Shown here one piece after another: positions 27,298 to 35,435 of a DNA stretch of 64,000 nucleotides (position 1 is the stretch's first letter; every line of letters starts with the position of its first letter). A program made the translations under genes and the position numbers. The notes below the pieces were generated by a model. It was not told where the DNA came from. It was given only the letters and a program-made list of their open reading frames with translations, and made no database searches. The stretch is from Streptomyces violens (GTDB lineage: Bacteria > Actinomycetota > Actinomycetes > Streptomycetales > Streptomycetaceae): NCBI RefSeq assembly GCF_000717745.1, contig NZ_JOBH01000007.1:1-64000 (forward strand), in the 5' to 3' direction.

Positions 27298-28734
27298 CTA
27301 CTCCGGGGAGTCGGTCTCGCCGATGTGGTGGACGCGGACCAGGTTGGTCGTGCCCGGGACGCCGGGAGGCGAGCCGGCGGTGATGATCACGACGTCACCG
27401 CGTTCGCAGCGGCCGATGCGGAGGAGTTGCTCGTCGACCTGGGCGACCATCTCGTCCGTGGAGTCGACGGTCGGGCCGAGGAAGGTTTCGACGCCCCAGG
27501 TGAGGTTCAGCTGGGAGCGCGTGGCCGGCTCCGGCGTGAAGGCGAGGAGCGGGATCGGCGAGCGGTAGCGGGAGAGCCGGCGGACCGTGTCGCCGGACTG
27601 CGTGAAGGCCACGAGGAACTTCGCGCCGAGGAAGTCGCCCATCTCGGCGGCGGCCCGCGCCACCGCCCCGCCCTGCGTGCGCGGCTTGCTGGTCTCGGTG
27701 AGCGGCGGCAGCCCCTTGGTGAGGATGTCCTCCTCGGCGGCCTCGACGATGCGGCTCATCGTCCGGACGGTCTCGGTGGGGTACTTGCCGACGGACGTCT
27801 CGCCGGAGAGCATCACCGCGTCCGTGCCGTCGATGACGGCGTTGGCGACGTCGGAGGCTTCCGCGCGCGTCGGCCGGGAGTTGTCGATCATCGAGTCGAG
27901 CATCTGCGTGGCGACGATGACCGGCTTGGCGTTGCGCTTGGCGAGCTTGACCGCGCGCTTCTGAACGATCGGGACCGTTTCGAGCGGCATTTCGACGCCG
28001 AGGTCACCGCGGGCGACCATGATGCCGTCGAACGCGGCGACGATGTCGTCGATGTTGTCGACCGCCTGCGGCTTCTCGACCTTGGCGATGACGGGGAGGA
28101 AGCGGCCTTCCTCGCGCATGATGCGGTGGACGTCCTCGATGTCGCGGCCGCTGCGTACGAAGGACAGCGCGATGACGTCGGCGCCGGTGCGCAGTGCCCA
28201 GCGGAGGTCGTCCTGGTCCTTTTCGGAGAGGGCGGGGACGGAGACGGCGACGCCGGGCAGGTTGAGGCCCTTGTGGTCGGAGACCATGCCGCCTTCGATG
28301 ACGCGGGTGCGGACCTCGGGGCCGTCGACGCCGATGACTTCGAGGGTGACCTTGCCGTCGTCGACGAGGATGCGTTCGCCGGTGGTGACGTCGGCGGCGA
28401 GTCCCTCGTACGTGGTGCCGCAGACGTGGCGGTCGCCTTCGGTGTCCGGTTCGACGGTGATGGTGAATTCGTCGTCGGGTTCGAGAAGGACGGGGCCTTC
28501 TCGGAATCGGCCGAGGCGGATCTTCGGACCTTGAAGGTCGGCGAGTACGCCGACGCTGCGGCCGGTCTCGTCGGATGCCTTGCGGACCCGCTCGTAACGC
28601 GCCTCGTGGTCGGCGTAGGTGCCGTGGCTGAGGTTGAAGCGGGCCACGTCCATTCCGGCTTCGACGAGTGCCTTGATCTGCTCGTACGAATCTGTGGCGG
28701 GTCCCAGGGTGCAGACGATCTTTGCTCGGCGCAT
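27298..28734 (-). CDS. pyk: Pyruvate kinase
   Basis: A 478-residue glycolytic enzyme converting phosphoenolpyruvate and ADP to pyruvate and ATP. It begins MRRAKIVCTLGPAT, followed by the substrate-binding ARFNLSHGTYADH, GPKIRLGRF, the B-domain, the active-site AKVEKPQAVDNIDDI and MVARGDLGVEMPLE, then ATQMLDSMIDNSRPTRAE. The C-terminal domain has QSGDTVRRLSRYRSP. Length and order are complete. The ATG at 28734 is the conserved start and the 19 residues further upstream lack similarity. It is convergent with the LAGLIDADG gene. Confidence 0.97.
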   Translation of the reverse strand: MRRAKIVCTLGPATDSYEQIKALVEAGMDVARFNLSHGTYADHEARYERVRKASDETGRSVGVLADLQGPKIRLGRFREGPVLLEPDDEFTITVEPDTEGDRHVCGTTYEGLAADVTTGERILVDDGKVTLEVIGVDGPEVRTRVIEGGMVSDHKGLNLPGVAVSVPALSEKDQDDLRWALRTGADVIALSFVRSGRDIEDVHRIMREEGRFLPVIAKVEKPQAVDNIDDIVAAFDGIMVARGDLGVEMPLETVPIVQKRAVKLAKRNAKPVIVATQMLDSMIDNSRPTRAEASDVANAVIDGTDAVMLSGETSVGKYPTETVRTMSRIVEAAEEDILTKGLPPLTETSKPRTQGGAVARAAAEMGDFLGAKFLVAFTQSGDTVRRLSRYRSPIPLLAFTPEPATRSQLNLTWGVETFLGPTVDSTDEMVAQVDEQLLRIGRCERGDVVIITAGSPPGVPGTTNLVRVHHIGETDSPE

Positions 28735-28962
28735 GGCGTCGACCCTATGACTTACCGGTGGGTAGAGAACTGTGGAGAAGTGACCGCCCAACGGCGGCGA
28801 GGTGAAAGGCTCTTGACAAGTATTGGAATGTGCGAGCGGCCGCTCCTATGAGCAGCTTTCGAGGCTTGCACGTGCGCTCGTACGCGCATCCGCACGCCCC
28901 CTGTATGTACGCACGCCCCAGGCGGCTCTGTACGGATTCGTCGGGCGGCGGGCCGCGTCACG

Positions 28963-29700
28963 TCACAGAACCGGCCGGGTCATCGTGAAGCGCGCGTTGA
29001 CGTGTGCGTACACGGTCTGCTGCTGGGGTTCGAGGTCGAGCGCGGGGGCGGTCTCCTCGTGGGCGGCGCCTCCGTAGGCGGCGCGGGAGCGGAGCATCGG
29101 GTTGCCGGCGGGTGCGGCGTTCTCGGCGCCGATGTCGGCGAGTTCGACGAGCGCGTCAAGTCGCGCGCCGAGCGCTTCGGCGTACTCGCGGGCGCGCTGT
29201 ACGGCTTCGCGTACGGCCTGCTGGCGGGCCTCGCGGTGGGACGGCGAGTCGGGGCGCAGGTCCCACCAGGGGCCGGCGACGCGGGTGAGTTCGAGGTCGG
29301 CGAGGCGGGTAGCGAGTTCGCCGAGTGCGGTGAAGTCGGTGAGGGTGGCGGTGAGGTGGACGTTGCCGTGGTAGGCGCGTACACGTTCGCCGCGGCCCTT
29401 GTGGGTGAGTTGGGGCGTGACGGTGAAGGCGCCGGTGGCGAGCTTTTCCACCGCCTCGCCGTAGCTCTTGACCAGGTCGAGCACTTCGGCGTTGCGGCGG
29501 GTGAGGTCCTGGAGCGCGGTGGCGCGGTCGGTGCCGCGGGCCTGGACGGTGATGCCGATGCGGGCGATCTCCGGGTCGACGTCGAGGCGGGCTTCGCCGC
29601 GTACGGCGACGCGCGGGACGTCCGGGGTGCCGTACGGGAGGGCGTCGCCGGGGGTCCCGGCGGGGGCGGTGTCAGTGCTGGTGGTGGGCGCGTCGGTCAT
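28963..29700 (-). CDS. SIMPL-domain (DUF541) protein
   Basis: A 245-residue protein with one SIMPL/DUF541 domain (residues ~28-235): VAVRGEARLDVDPEIARIGI at its start and the repeated helix-strand pattern afterwards, with VREAVQRAREYAEALGA typical of the family. Many members are exported, but this one has only a Thr/Pro-rich N-terminus and no signal peptide, so it is probably cytosolic. The biochemical role is unknown. It ends QTVYAHVNARFTMTRP. A GGAGC site precedes the ATG. It is divergent from the 5'-nucleotidase gene. Confidence 0.85.
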   Translation of the reverse strand: MTDAPTTSTDTAPAGTPGDALPYGTPDVPRVAVRGEARLDVDPEIARIGITVQARGTDRATALQDLTRRNAEVLDLVKSYGEAVEKLATGAFTVTPQLTHKGRGERVRAYHGNVHLTATLTDFTALGELATRLADLELTRVAGPWWDLRPDSPSHREARQQAVREAVQRAREYAEALGARLDALVELADIGAENAAPAGNPMLRSRAAYGGAAHEETAPALDLEPQQQTVYAHVNARFTMTRPVL

Positions 29701-30013
29701 GTGGTGGGGGGCTCCTTCTCACGGCGCGGCACGGCCTCGCTCCGGACGGCGTCCTGCTGCGCAGAGCCTCGCACGGCGGCGGGGGTTTGTCAGGCGAGTG
29801 CGGGAGCGGCCGGCGGCGCGGCGGTCATCTGATCGCAACCTGTGAGGGGTGTTGCTGGAGGGGCGCCTGCGCCAGAATCTACGCGCGTCGTTCATCCGAA
29901 CGTGACGTACGAACGTGACGTCCATCTACGCGCGTTGTTCCGCTGTACGCCCCGTCGTACGCCCAGTTGTACGCCCAACGGTTCGCAGGGATGCGGACGG
30001 TCAAGGAGAGGTC
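29701..30013. other. Divergent intergenic region, SIMPL gene / 5'-nucleotidase
   Basis: This 313-bp region has no gene. The half near the 5'-nucleotidase is filled with short direct repeats (listed separately). AAGGAGAGG precedes the ATG at 30014. No unambiguous -35/-10 pair is visible. Confidence 0.55.
29878..29980 (+). repeat. Dense direct repeats upstream of the 5'-nucleotidase
   Basis: Three repeat types are stacked here. TCTACGCGCGTCGTTC recurs with one mismatch 47 bp later (29878-29893, 29925-29940). GAACGTGACGT occurs twice (29898-29908, 29911-29921). A 12-bp unit starting GTACGCCC occurs three times in tandem (29945, 29957, 29969). CGTTC-ATC-CGAACG at 29889-29902 is also an inverted repeat. 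A regulator-binding array is possible. It is not a clear PHO box. Confidence 0.6.
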
Positions 30014-31837
30014 ATGCCGCTCGATCGCAGAACGTTTCTGGGAAGTTCCGTCGCCACCGGTGCCGGGGTGGCGCTGACGGGCGCCGGGGCGCCGGCCGCC
30101 GTGGCGAGCGGGCCGGCCGGCTCCCCGGTCCCCGCGGGGCACGGCCACAGCGGCGGCAAGCGGTACGCGTTCACCGTCATGGGCACCACCGACCTGCACG
30201 GCAATGTCTTCAACTGGGATTACGCGACGGACGCGGAATTCGATGACGCGGCCCACAACGACGTCGGTCTGGCGAAGATTTCGACCCTGGTGAATGAGGT
30301 GCGCGTCGACAAGGGACGCGGCAACACCCTCCTCATCGACGCGGGCGACACCATCCAGGGCACACAACTGGCGTACTACTACGCAAAGGTGGACCCGATC
30401 ACCGGCGCGAACGGCCCGGTGCACCCGATGGCCCGGGCCATGAACGCCATCGGTTACGACGCCGCGGCGCTCGGCAATCACGAGTTCAATTACGGCATTC
30501 CGGTGCTGCGCAAGTTCGAGGAGAACTGCGACTTCCCCCTGTTGGGCGCGAACGCGGTGGACGCCAAGTCACTGCGCCCGGCGTTCCCTCCGTATGTCAT
30601 CAAGCGGCTGCGCACTCCACACGGGCGCGACGTAAAGGTCGGCATTCTCGGGCTGACGAATCCGGGTATCGCGATCTGGGACAAGGCGAACGTCCAGGGG
30701 AAGATGGCGTTTCCCGGTCTGGAGGAACAGGTCGCGAAGTGGGTTCCCCGGTTGCGGGCGCTGGGTGCGGATGTGGTGATCGTGGCCGCGCATTCCGGGT
30801 CGAGTGGCACGTCCTCGTACGGGGATCAGCTGCCGTACGTGGAGAACGCGGCGGCGTTGGTGGCGCAGCAGGTGCCGGGTATTGACGCGATTCTGGTGGG
30901 GCACGCGCACACGGAGATTCCGGAATACCGGGTGAAGAACGAGCGGACGGGCCGTGAGGTGGTGCTGTCGGAGCCGCTGAAGTGGGGGCAGCGGCTGACG
31001 TTGTTCGATATTGAGGTGGCGTGGGAAAAGGGCCGCTGGTCGGTGGATTCGGTGTCGGCGCGAGTGCTGAACTCGAATGCGGCGGTGGAGGACGAGCGTA
31101 TTTCCCGGCTGCTGCGTGACGCGCACGCGAAGGTGGTGCGTTATGTGAACCAGGTGATAGGGCAGTCGACTGCTCGCCTGTCCGCGGCGGAGGCTCCGTA
31201 CACGGACACTCCGGTGTTGGATTTCATCGCGTTCGTGCAGGCGGAGGTGGTGCGGAAGGCGCTGGCCGGGGGTGCGTACGCGGATCTGCCGGTGGTGTCG
31301 CAGGCGTCGTGTTTCTCGCGAACGGCTGCGGTGCCGGCGGGGGATGTGACGATCCGGTCGATGGCGGCACTGTATCCGTTCGACAATACGCTGGAGGCGC
31401 GGGTGCTGACCGGCGCACAGCTGAAGGATTACCTGGAGTTCTCGGCACGTTATTACGTGCGGACGCCGGCGGGTGGCGAGGTGGATCCGTCGAAGCTGAC
31501 GAATGCGGACGGCATTCCGGATTACAACTATGACGCGGTGAGCGGGGTGTCGTACGAGATCGACATCGCGAAGCCGGCGGGGCAGCGGATCGGGAAGCTG
31601 CTGCGGGACGGGAAGCCGGTGGATCCGGCGGCGCGTTTCGTGCTGGCGGTGAACAATTACCGGGCGAGCGGCGGGGGGAATTTCCCGCATGTGGCGAAGG
31701 CGGAGCAGGTGTGGGTGACGTCGGACGAGATCCGGAATCTGATCATTGAGTGGGTGAAGCAGTCGGGTTCGATCGACGCGTCGCGTTTTGCATCAGTGGA
31801 CTGGAAGTTGACGCGGGACGGAGTTCCGGTCTTCTGA
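30014..31837 (+). CDS. Tat-exported bifunctional metallophosphatase/5'-nucleotidase
   Basis: A 607-residue secreted enzyme releasing phosphate from extracellular nucleotides. It starts with a Tat signal (LDRRTFLGSSVATGAGVALT). The metallophosphatase domain (residues ~50-330) has VMGTTDLHGNVFNWD, DAGDTIQGT, the catalytic LGNHEFNYG, VAAHSG and GHAHTE. The C-terminal 5'-nucleotidase domain (~360-580) has the substrate loop region VVSQASCFSRTAAV, SMAALYPFDNTLEA and AVNNYRASGGGNFP. The ATG follows AAGGAGAGG. It reads into the convergent monooxygenase gene, whose 3' end overlaps it by 45 bp. Phosphate control would be usual for this enzyme but is unproven here. Confidence 0.92.
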   Translation: MPLDRRTFLGSSVATGAGVALTGAGAPAAVASGPAGSPVPAGHGHSGGKRYAFTVMGTTDLHGNVFNWDYATDAEFDDAAHNDVGLAKISTLVNEVRVDKGRGNTLLIDAGDTIQGTQLAYYYAKVDPITGANGPVHPMARAMNAIGYDAAALGNHEFNYGIPVLRKFEENCDFPLLGANAVDAKSLRPAFPPYVIKRLRTPHGRDVKVGILGLTNPGIAIWDKANVQGKMAFPGLEEQVAKWVPRLRALGADVVIVAAHSGSSGTSSYGDQLPYVENAAALVAQQVPGIDAILVGHAHTEIPEYRVKNERTGREVVLSEPLKWGQRLTLFDIEVAWEKGRWSVDSVSARVLNSNAAVEDERISRLLRDAHAKVVRYVNQVIGQSTARLSAAEAPYTDTPVLDFIAFVQAEVVRKALAGGAYADLPVVSQASCFSRTAAVPAGDVTIRSMAALYPFDNTLEARVLTGAQLKDYLEFSARYYVRTPAGGEVDPSKLTNADGIPDYNYDAVSGVSYEIDIAKPAGQRIGKLLRDGKPVDPAARFVLAVNNYRASGGGNFPHVAKAEQVWVTSDEIRNLIIEWVKQSGSIDASRFASVDWKLTRDGVPVF

Positions 31838-33256
31838 CGGGCGTGTGGTGGCGGGCGGCTGGTGCTGGAGCCGTCGCCCGCCGGGGGTCTGCTGCTGCCG
31901 GCCCGGTTGCGGTGCCAGGCCGAAGGTGGTGAAGGCGGTGCGGTCGGGGAGGGGGTAGGGCGTGGTGCCGGTGAGGTGGTTGAGGATGACGGCGCTGCGC
32001 CAGGCGGCGAGGCCTAGGTCGGGGGCGCCGACGCCGTGGGTGTGGCGTTCGGCGTTCTGTACGTAGACGGAGCCGGTGACGCGGGTGTCGAGGTTCAGTC
32101 GGTGGTGGGCGTCGATGCGGGGGCGGCCGGCGGTGTCGCGGCGGAGGTAGGGGTCGAGGGCGCTGGTGAGTGCGTCGAGGCTGCGTTCGCGGTAGCCGGT
32201 GGCGAGGACGACGGCGTCGGTGCTGAGCCGGCTGCGGGTGTGCTGGTGGGCGTGTTCCAGGTGGAGTTCGATGGTGTGGGTGCCGATGCGGCCCGCGGTG
32301 CGGACGGTGACGCCGGGGGTGAGGACGGTGTCGGGCCAGCCGCCGTCGATGGTGCGTTCGTACAGCTCTTGGTGGATGGCGGCGATGGTGTCGTGGTCGA
32401 TGCCTTTGTAGAGCTGCCATTGCTGGGGGACGAGGGCGTCGCGGGTGGCTTCGGGGAGGCCGTGGAAGTAGCGCGTGTGGTCGGGGGTGAACTGCTCGAG
32501 GCCGAGCTTGCTGTACTCCATGGGCGCGAAGGCGGGCGTGCGCGCCAGCCAGTGCAACCGTTCGTGGCCTGTGGGGCGGTTGCGGAGCAGGTCGAGGAAG
32601 ATCTCGGCGCCGGACTGGCCCGAGCCGATGACGGTGATGTGGTCGGCGGCGAGCAGGCGTTCGCGGTGGTCGAGGTAGTCGGCGGAGTGGATGACGGGGA
32701 GGGTGGGGGCGTCGGCGAGGGGCCGGAGCGGCTCGGGGATGTGGGGCGCGGTGCCGATGCCGAGGACGACGTTGCGGGCGTACGTCCTGCCGAGTGCTTC
32801 GGCCTCGCCGTCGGCGTCGAGCTGGGTGTGGTCGACCTCGAAGACGGCGTGTTCGGCGTTCCAGCGGAGGGCGTCGATCTGGTGGCGGAAGTGCAGGCCG
32901 GGGAGGTTTTCGCTGACCCAGCGGCAGTACGCGTCGTACTCGGCGCGGGGGGCGTGGAAGCGTTCGGCGAAGTAGAAGGGGAAGAGCCGGTCGCGGTGCC
33001 TGAGGTAGTTGAGGAAGCTCCAGGGGCTGGTGGGGTCGGCGAGGGTGACGAGGTCGGCGAGGAAGGGGACTTGGAGGGTGGCGCCGTCGATCATGAGGCC
33101 GGGGTGCCAGTGGAAAGCGGGCTGCTGGTCGTAGAAGGCGCAGGTCAGGTTGGTGAGGGGCTGGGCGAGGGCGGCGAGTGAGAGGTTGAAGGGGCCGATG
33201 CCGACGCCGACGAGGTCGAGGGGGGTACGGGGATCGGGGGCGGGGGCGGTGGTCAT
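31793..33256 (-). CDS. Lysine/ornithine/diamine N-monooxygenase, siderophore type (DesB-like)
   Basis: A 487-residue FAD/NADPH N-hydroxylase of the IucD/PvdA/DesB family, which hydroxylates a terminal amine for hydroxamate siderophores. It shows the FAD motif LVGVGIGPFNLSLAAL, the family block TCAFYDQQPAFHWHPGLMI, LQVPFLADLVTLADPTSPWS, the NADPH motif ITVIGSGQSGAEIFLDLL and the C-terminal VLATGYRERSLDAL and HTHGVGAPDLGLAAWRSA. Usual homologs end near FTTFGL; this one continues ~45 low-complexity residues and overlaps the 5'-nucleotidase 3' end. Its ATG overlaps the decarboxylase stop by four bases, so the two are coupled. The substrate is probably a diamine made by that decarboxylase. Confidence 0.9.
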   Translation of the reverse strand: MTTAPAPDPRTPLDLVGVGIGPFNLSLAALAQPLTNLTCAFYDQQPAFHWHPGLMIDGATLQVPFLADLVTLADPTSPWSFLNYLRHRDRLFPFYFAERFHAPRAEYDAYCRWVSENLPGLHFRHQIDALRWNAEHAVFEVDHTQLDADGEAEALGRTYARNVVLGIGTAPHIPEPLRPLADAPTLPVIHSADYLDHRERLLAADHITVIGSGQSGAEIFLDLLRNRPTGHERLHWLARTPAFAPMEYSKLGLEQFTPDHTRYFHGLPEATRDALVPQQWQLYKGIDHDTIAAIHQELYERTIDGGWPDTVLTPGVTVRTAGRIGTHTIELHLEHAHQHTRSRLSTDAVVLATGYRERSLDALTSALDPYLRRDTAGRPRIDAHHRLNLDTRVTGSVYVQNAERHTHGVGAPDLGLAAWRSAVILNHLTGTTPYPLPDRTAFTTFGLAPQPGRQQQTPGGRRLQHQPPATTRPSEDRNSVPRQLPVH

Positions 33257-35193
33257 CGGGGGGTGTGGCCTTCCACTAGGTCGATGAGGGCGCGCAGATC
33301 GTCGGGGTGCGCGTGGGGGTTGAGGAGGGTGGCCTTCAGCCAGAGGCCGGTGGGGGTGCTTGCACGCCCCAGTACGGCGCGGCCGTCGTGCAGGAGGCGG
33401 CGGCGGACGGTGGCGACGGTGGTGTCGTCGGCGCCGGTGGGGCGAAAGAGGACAGTGGTGAGGGTGGGGCGCGAGTGCAATTCGAAGGTGGGGCGCGCCT
33501 CGATGAGGTCGGCGAGGGTGCGGGCGGCGGTGACGGTGCGGTCGACGAGGTCGGCGATGCCGCGGCGGCCGAGCGCCTTGAGGGTGACGGCGATCTTGAG
33601 GATGTCGGGGCGGCGGGTGGTCCGCAGTGAACGGCCGAGCAGGTCGGGGAGGCCGGCTTCGGTGTCGTCGTCGGCGTTGAGGTAGTCCGCGCGGTGGTCG
33701 AGCGGGGCGAGGTCGCGGGCGTCGGGGACGGCCAGGAATCCGGCGGCGACCGGCTGCCAGCCGAGTTTGTGCAGGTCGAGGGTGACGGTGTGGGCGCGGT
33801 CCAGGCCGGTGAGCAGATGCCGGTGGGTGTCGCTGAAGAGGACCGGTCCGCCGTACGCCGCGTCGACGTGGAAGCGGGCGCGGTGTGCGGCGGCGACGTC
33901 GGCGAGGGCGGGCAGCGGATCGATCGCGCCGGAGTCGGTGGTGCCGGCGGTGGCGACGACGAGGAGGGGCCCGCTGAGGCGGTCGAGCGCTGCCGCCAGG
34001 TCACCGGGGTCGAGCGTGCCGTCGGGCGTGGGAACGGTGACGGGCGCGGGCAGCCCGAGCAGCCAGGCCGCCCGGTGGATGCTGTGGTGCGCGTTGGCCC
34101 CGCAGACGACTTGCAGGGGCGGGCCGATGGGGGCGGCGGGGCCGGGCTGTGACGAGTGGGGCGTGTGGGGGTGAGCGGCGAGGTGCGAGTGGGCGCCGTT
34201 GTGCGGGCGGGCGGGGTGCTCGGAGCCGTGGACGGCCCGGTCTCCGACGCGATGCCCGTCCGCGTGCGAACCGCCCTGACCCGGGCTATGCGCATGGCCG
34301 TGGCAGGGGCCGTACGGGGGCGCGTACGGAGCTGGGTACGGAGGCGTGTGAGCGGCCGCCCCGTGTGAAGCGGGGGTCCGGTGCTCGCGGGCGGCCCGCT
34401 CCGGGTCGGCCTCGTGCCCCCGTACCGGATGCTCCCCCGCCGCGTGCTCCTGGGCGGTGTACTCCTGGGCCGCTCGCTCCCTGGCCAGCAGCACGGCGAG
34501 CTGGTTCGACTCGGTGCCGCCCGTGGTCACCAGGGCTTCGGCGTCGGGCCCCTGCGGGTGCACGAGCTCGGCGAGCGCGCGGGTGGTCAGGGCTTCCAGC
34601 TCGGAGGCGGCGGGGGCCTGGTCCCAGGAGTCCATGGAGGGGTTGAGGGCCGACGCGGCGAGGTCGGCGGCGGTGGCCAGGGCGAGCGGCGGGCAGTGCA
34701 GGTGCGCGGCGCAGTGCGGGTCGGCGGGGTCGGCGGCGCCTGCGGCGAGGGTACGGACGACCGCGCGCAGGGCGGCGTGCGGTCCGGCGCCGGTGTCCTG
34801 GAGGAGCGGCGCGCACGCCTCGCGCACGGCGTCCGCGACGCTCTCGGGACCGCCCACCGGCAGTGGCCCGCCGCGCTCGGCGGCCCCGGTGGCCAGGGCG
34901 TCGAGCACGGTGTCCAGCAGCGGCCGCAGCGCCTTGACGCCTTGCGGGCCACCGGCCAACTCGGGTGTTTCCGTGGCGGATTCTGCGGCTGCGACGGATC
35001 CGGGTGCGGCAGTGGTGGGCGTACCGGGGAGCGTGGGCGGAGGAGCGTGAGCGGGTGCCGGTACGGCGGCCGGCGCCGGGTGCGGGACGGGCTGACAGGC
35101 CTGACTTACGGGGCTTGCGGGACTCGTGGGGCTTGGGGGGCTTTCGGGGGTGCTGTCGCCTGGGGCCGGGGCGCCTGGGGCGGGCACAGGCAT
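33253..35193 (-). CDS. PLP-dependent amino acid decarboxylase with a His-rich insertion (DesA/DABA-type)
   Basis: A 646-residue group II PLP decarboxylase; relatives decarboxylate lysine, ornithine or 2,4-diaminobutyrate for siderophores. Visible features are SALNPSMDSWDQAPAASELE (~181), VTTGGTESNQLAVLLARE (~222), CGANAHHSIHRAAWLLG (~364), HVDAAYGG (Asp ~444) and the PLP lysine in LDLHKLGWQP (K476). Two oddities: a ~80-residue Pro/Ala/Ser-rich N-terminus, and a ~113-residue insertion (245-357) with 19 histidines placed between two core blocks. Typical DesA is about 480 residues, so the excess is these two stretches. An iron box lies 28-47 bp upstream. It heads a two-gene operon with the N-hydroxylase. 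Confidence 0.85.
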   Translation of the reverse strand: MPVPAPGAPAPGDSTPESPPSPTSPASPVSQACQPVPHPAPAAVPAPAHAPPPTLPGTPTTAAPGSVAAAESATETPELAGGPQGVKALRPLLDTVLDALATGAAERGGPLPVGGPESVADAVREACAPLLQDTGAGPHAALRAVVRTLAAGAADPADPHCAAHLHCPPLALATAADLAASALNPSMDSWDQAPAASELEALTTRALAELVHPQGPDAEALVTTGGTESNQLAVLLARERAAQEYTAQEHAAGEHPVRGHEADPERAAREHRTPASHGAAAHTPPYPAPYAPPYGPCHGHAHSPGQGGSHADGHRVGDRAVHGSEHPARPHNGAHSHLAAHPHTPHSSQPGPAAPIGPPLQVVCGANAHHSIHRAAWLLGLPAPVTVPTPDGTLDPGDLAAALDRLSGPLLVVATAGTTDSGAIDPLPALADVAAAHRARFHVDAAYGGPVLFSDTHRHLLTGLDRAHTVTLDLHKLGWQPVAAGFLAVPDARDLAPLDHRADYLNADDDTEAGLPDLLGRSLRTTRRPDILKIAVTLKALGRRGIADLVDRTVTAARTLADLIEARPTFELHSRPTLTTVLFRPTGADDTTVATVRRRLLHDGRAVLGRASTPTGLWLKATLLNPHAHPDDLRALIDLVEGHTPR

Positions 35194-35221
35194 GAATGTG
35201 CCCTTCTTGTTGGGGAATCGA

Positions 35222-35240
35222 TTGGTTTAGGGCGACCTAA
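35222..35240 (-). promoter_or_regulatory. Iron box (DmdR1/IdeR-type operator)
   Basis: The 19 bases TTGGTTTAGGGCGACCTAA match the Streptomyces DmdR1 iron-box consensus TTAGGTTAGGCTCACCTAA at 14 positions, including the full TTAGG and ACCTAA half-sites. They lie 28-47 bp upstream of the decarboxylase ATG. In iron-replete cells DmdR1 would repress the decarboxylase/N-hydroxylase operon. Confidence 0.75.
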
Positions 35241-35435
35241 GTTACTTCCGGTGTCGAGTACTTCGCCGAGATGCGGGTGGAGTCCACTCGCACGAGGGAC
35301 GCGCGTACGGGTTTCGGCGAACGGATCTGGTATGGGCCCGCCCCACACTGTTCGCTGCCGCTCCCGCACCCCGGCAAAGCGCTCGAGGTCCCCTGAGGGA
35401 CCTGAGCTCCCCCGGATTTCACCCCTGCCCGGATC

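Noticed and set aside
28814..28850. TTGACA hexamer between pyk and the SIMPL gene
   Set aside because: No -10 box at 16-19 bases and no plus-strand gene follows.
29889..29921. PHO box upstream of the 5'-nucleotidase
   Set aside because: Only one unit (GTTCATCCGAA) resembles the 11-bp PhoP repeat. The next units do not keep the GTTCA core.
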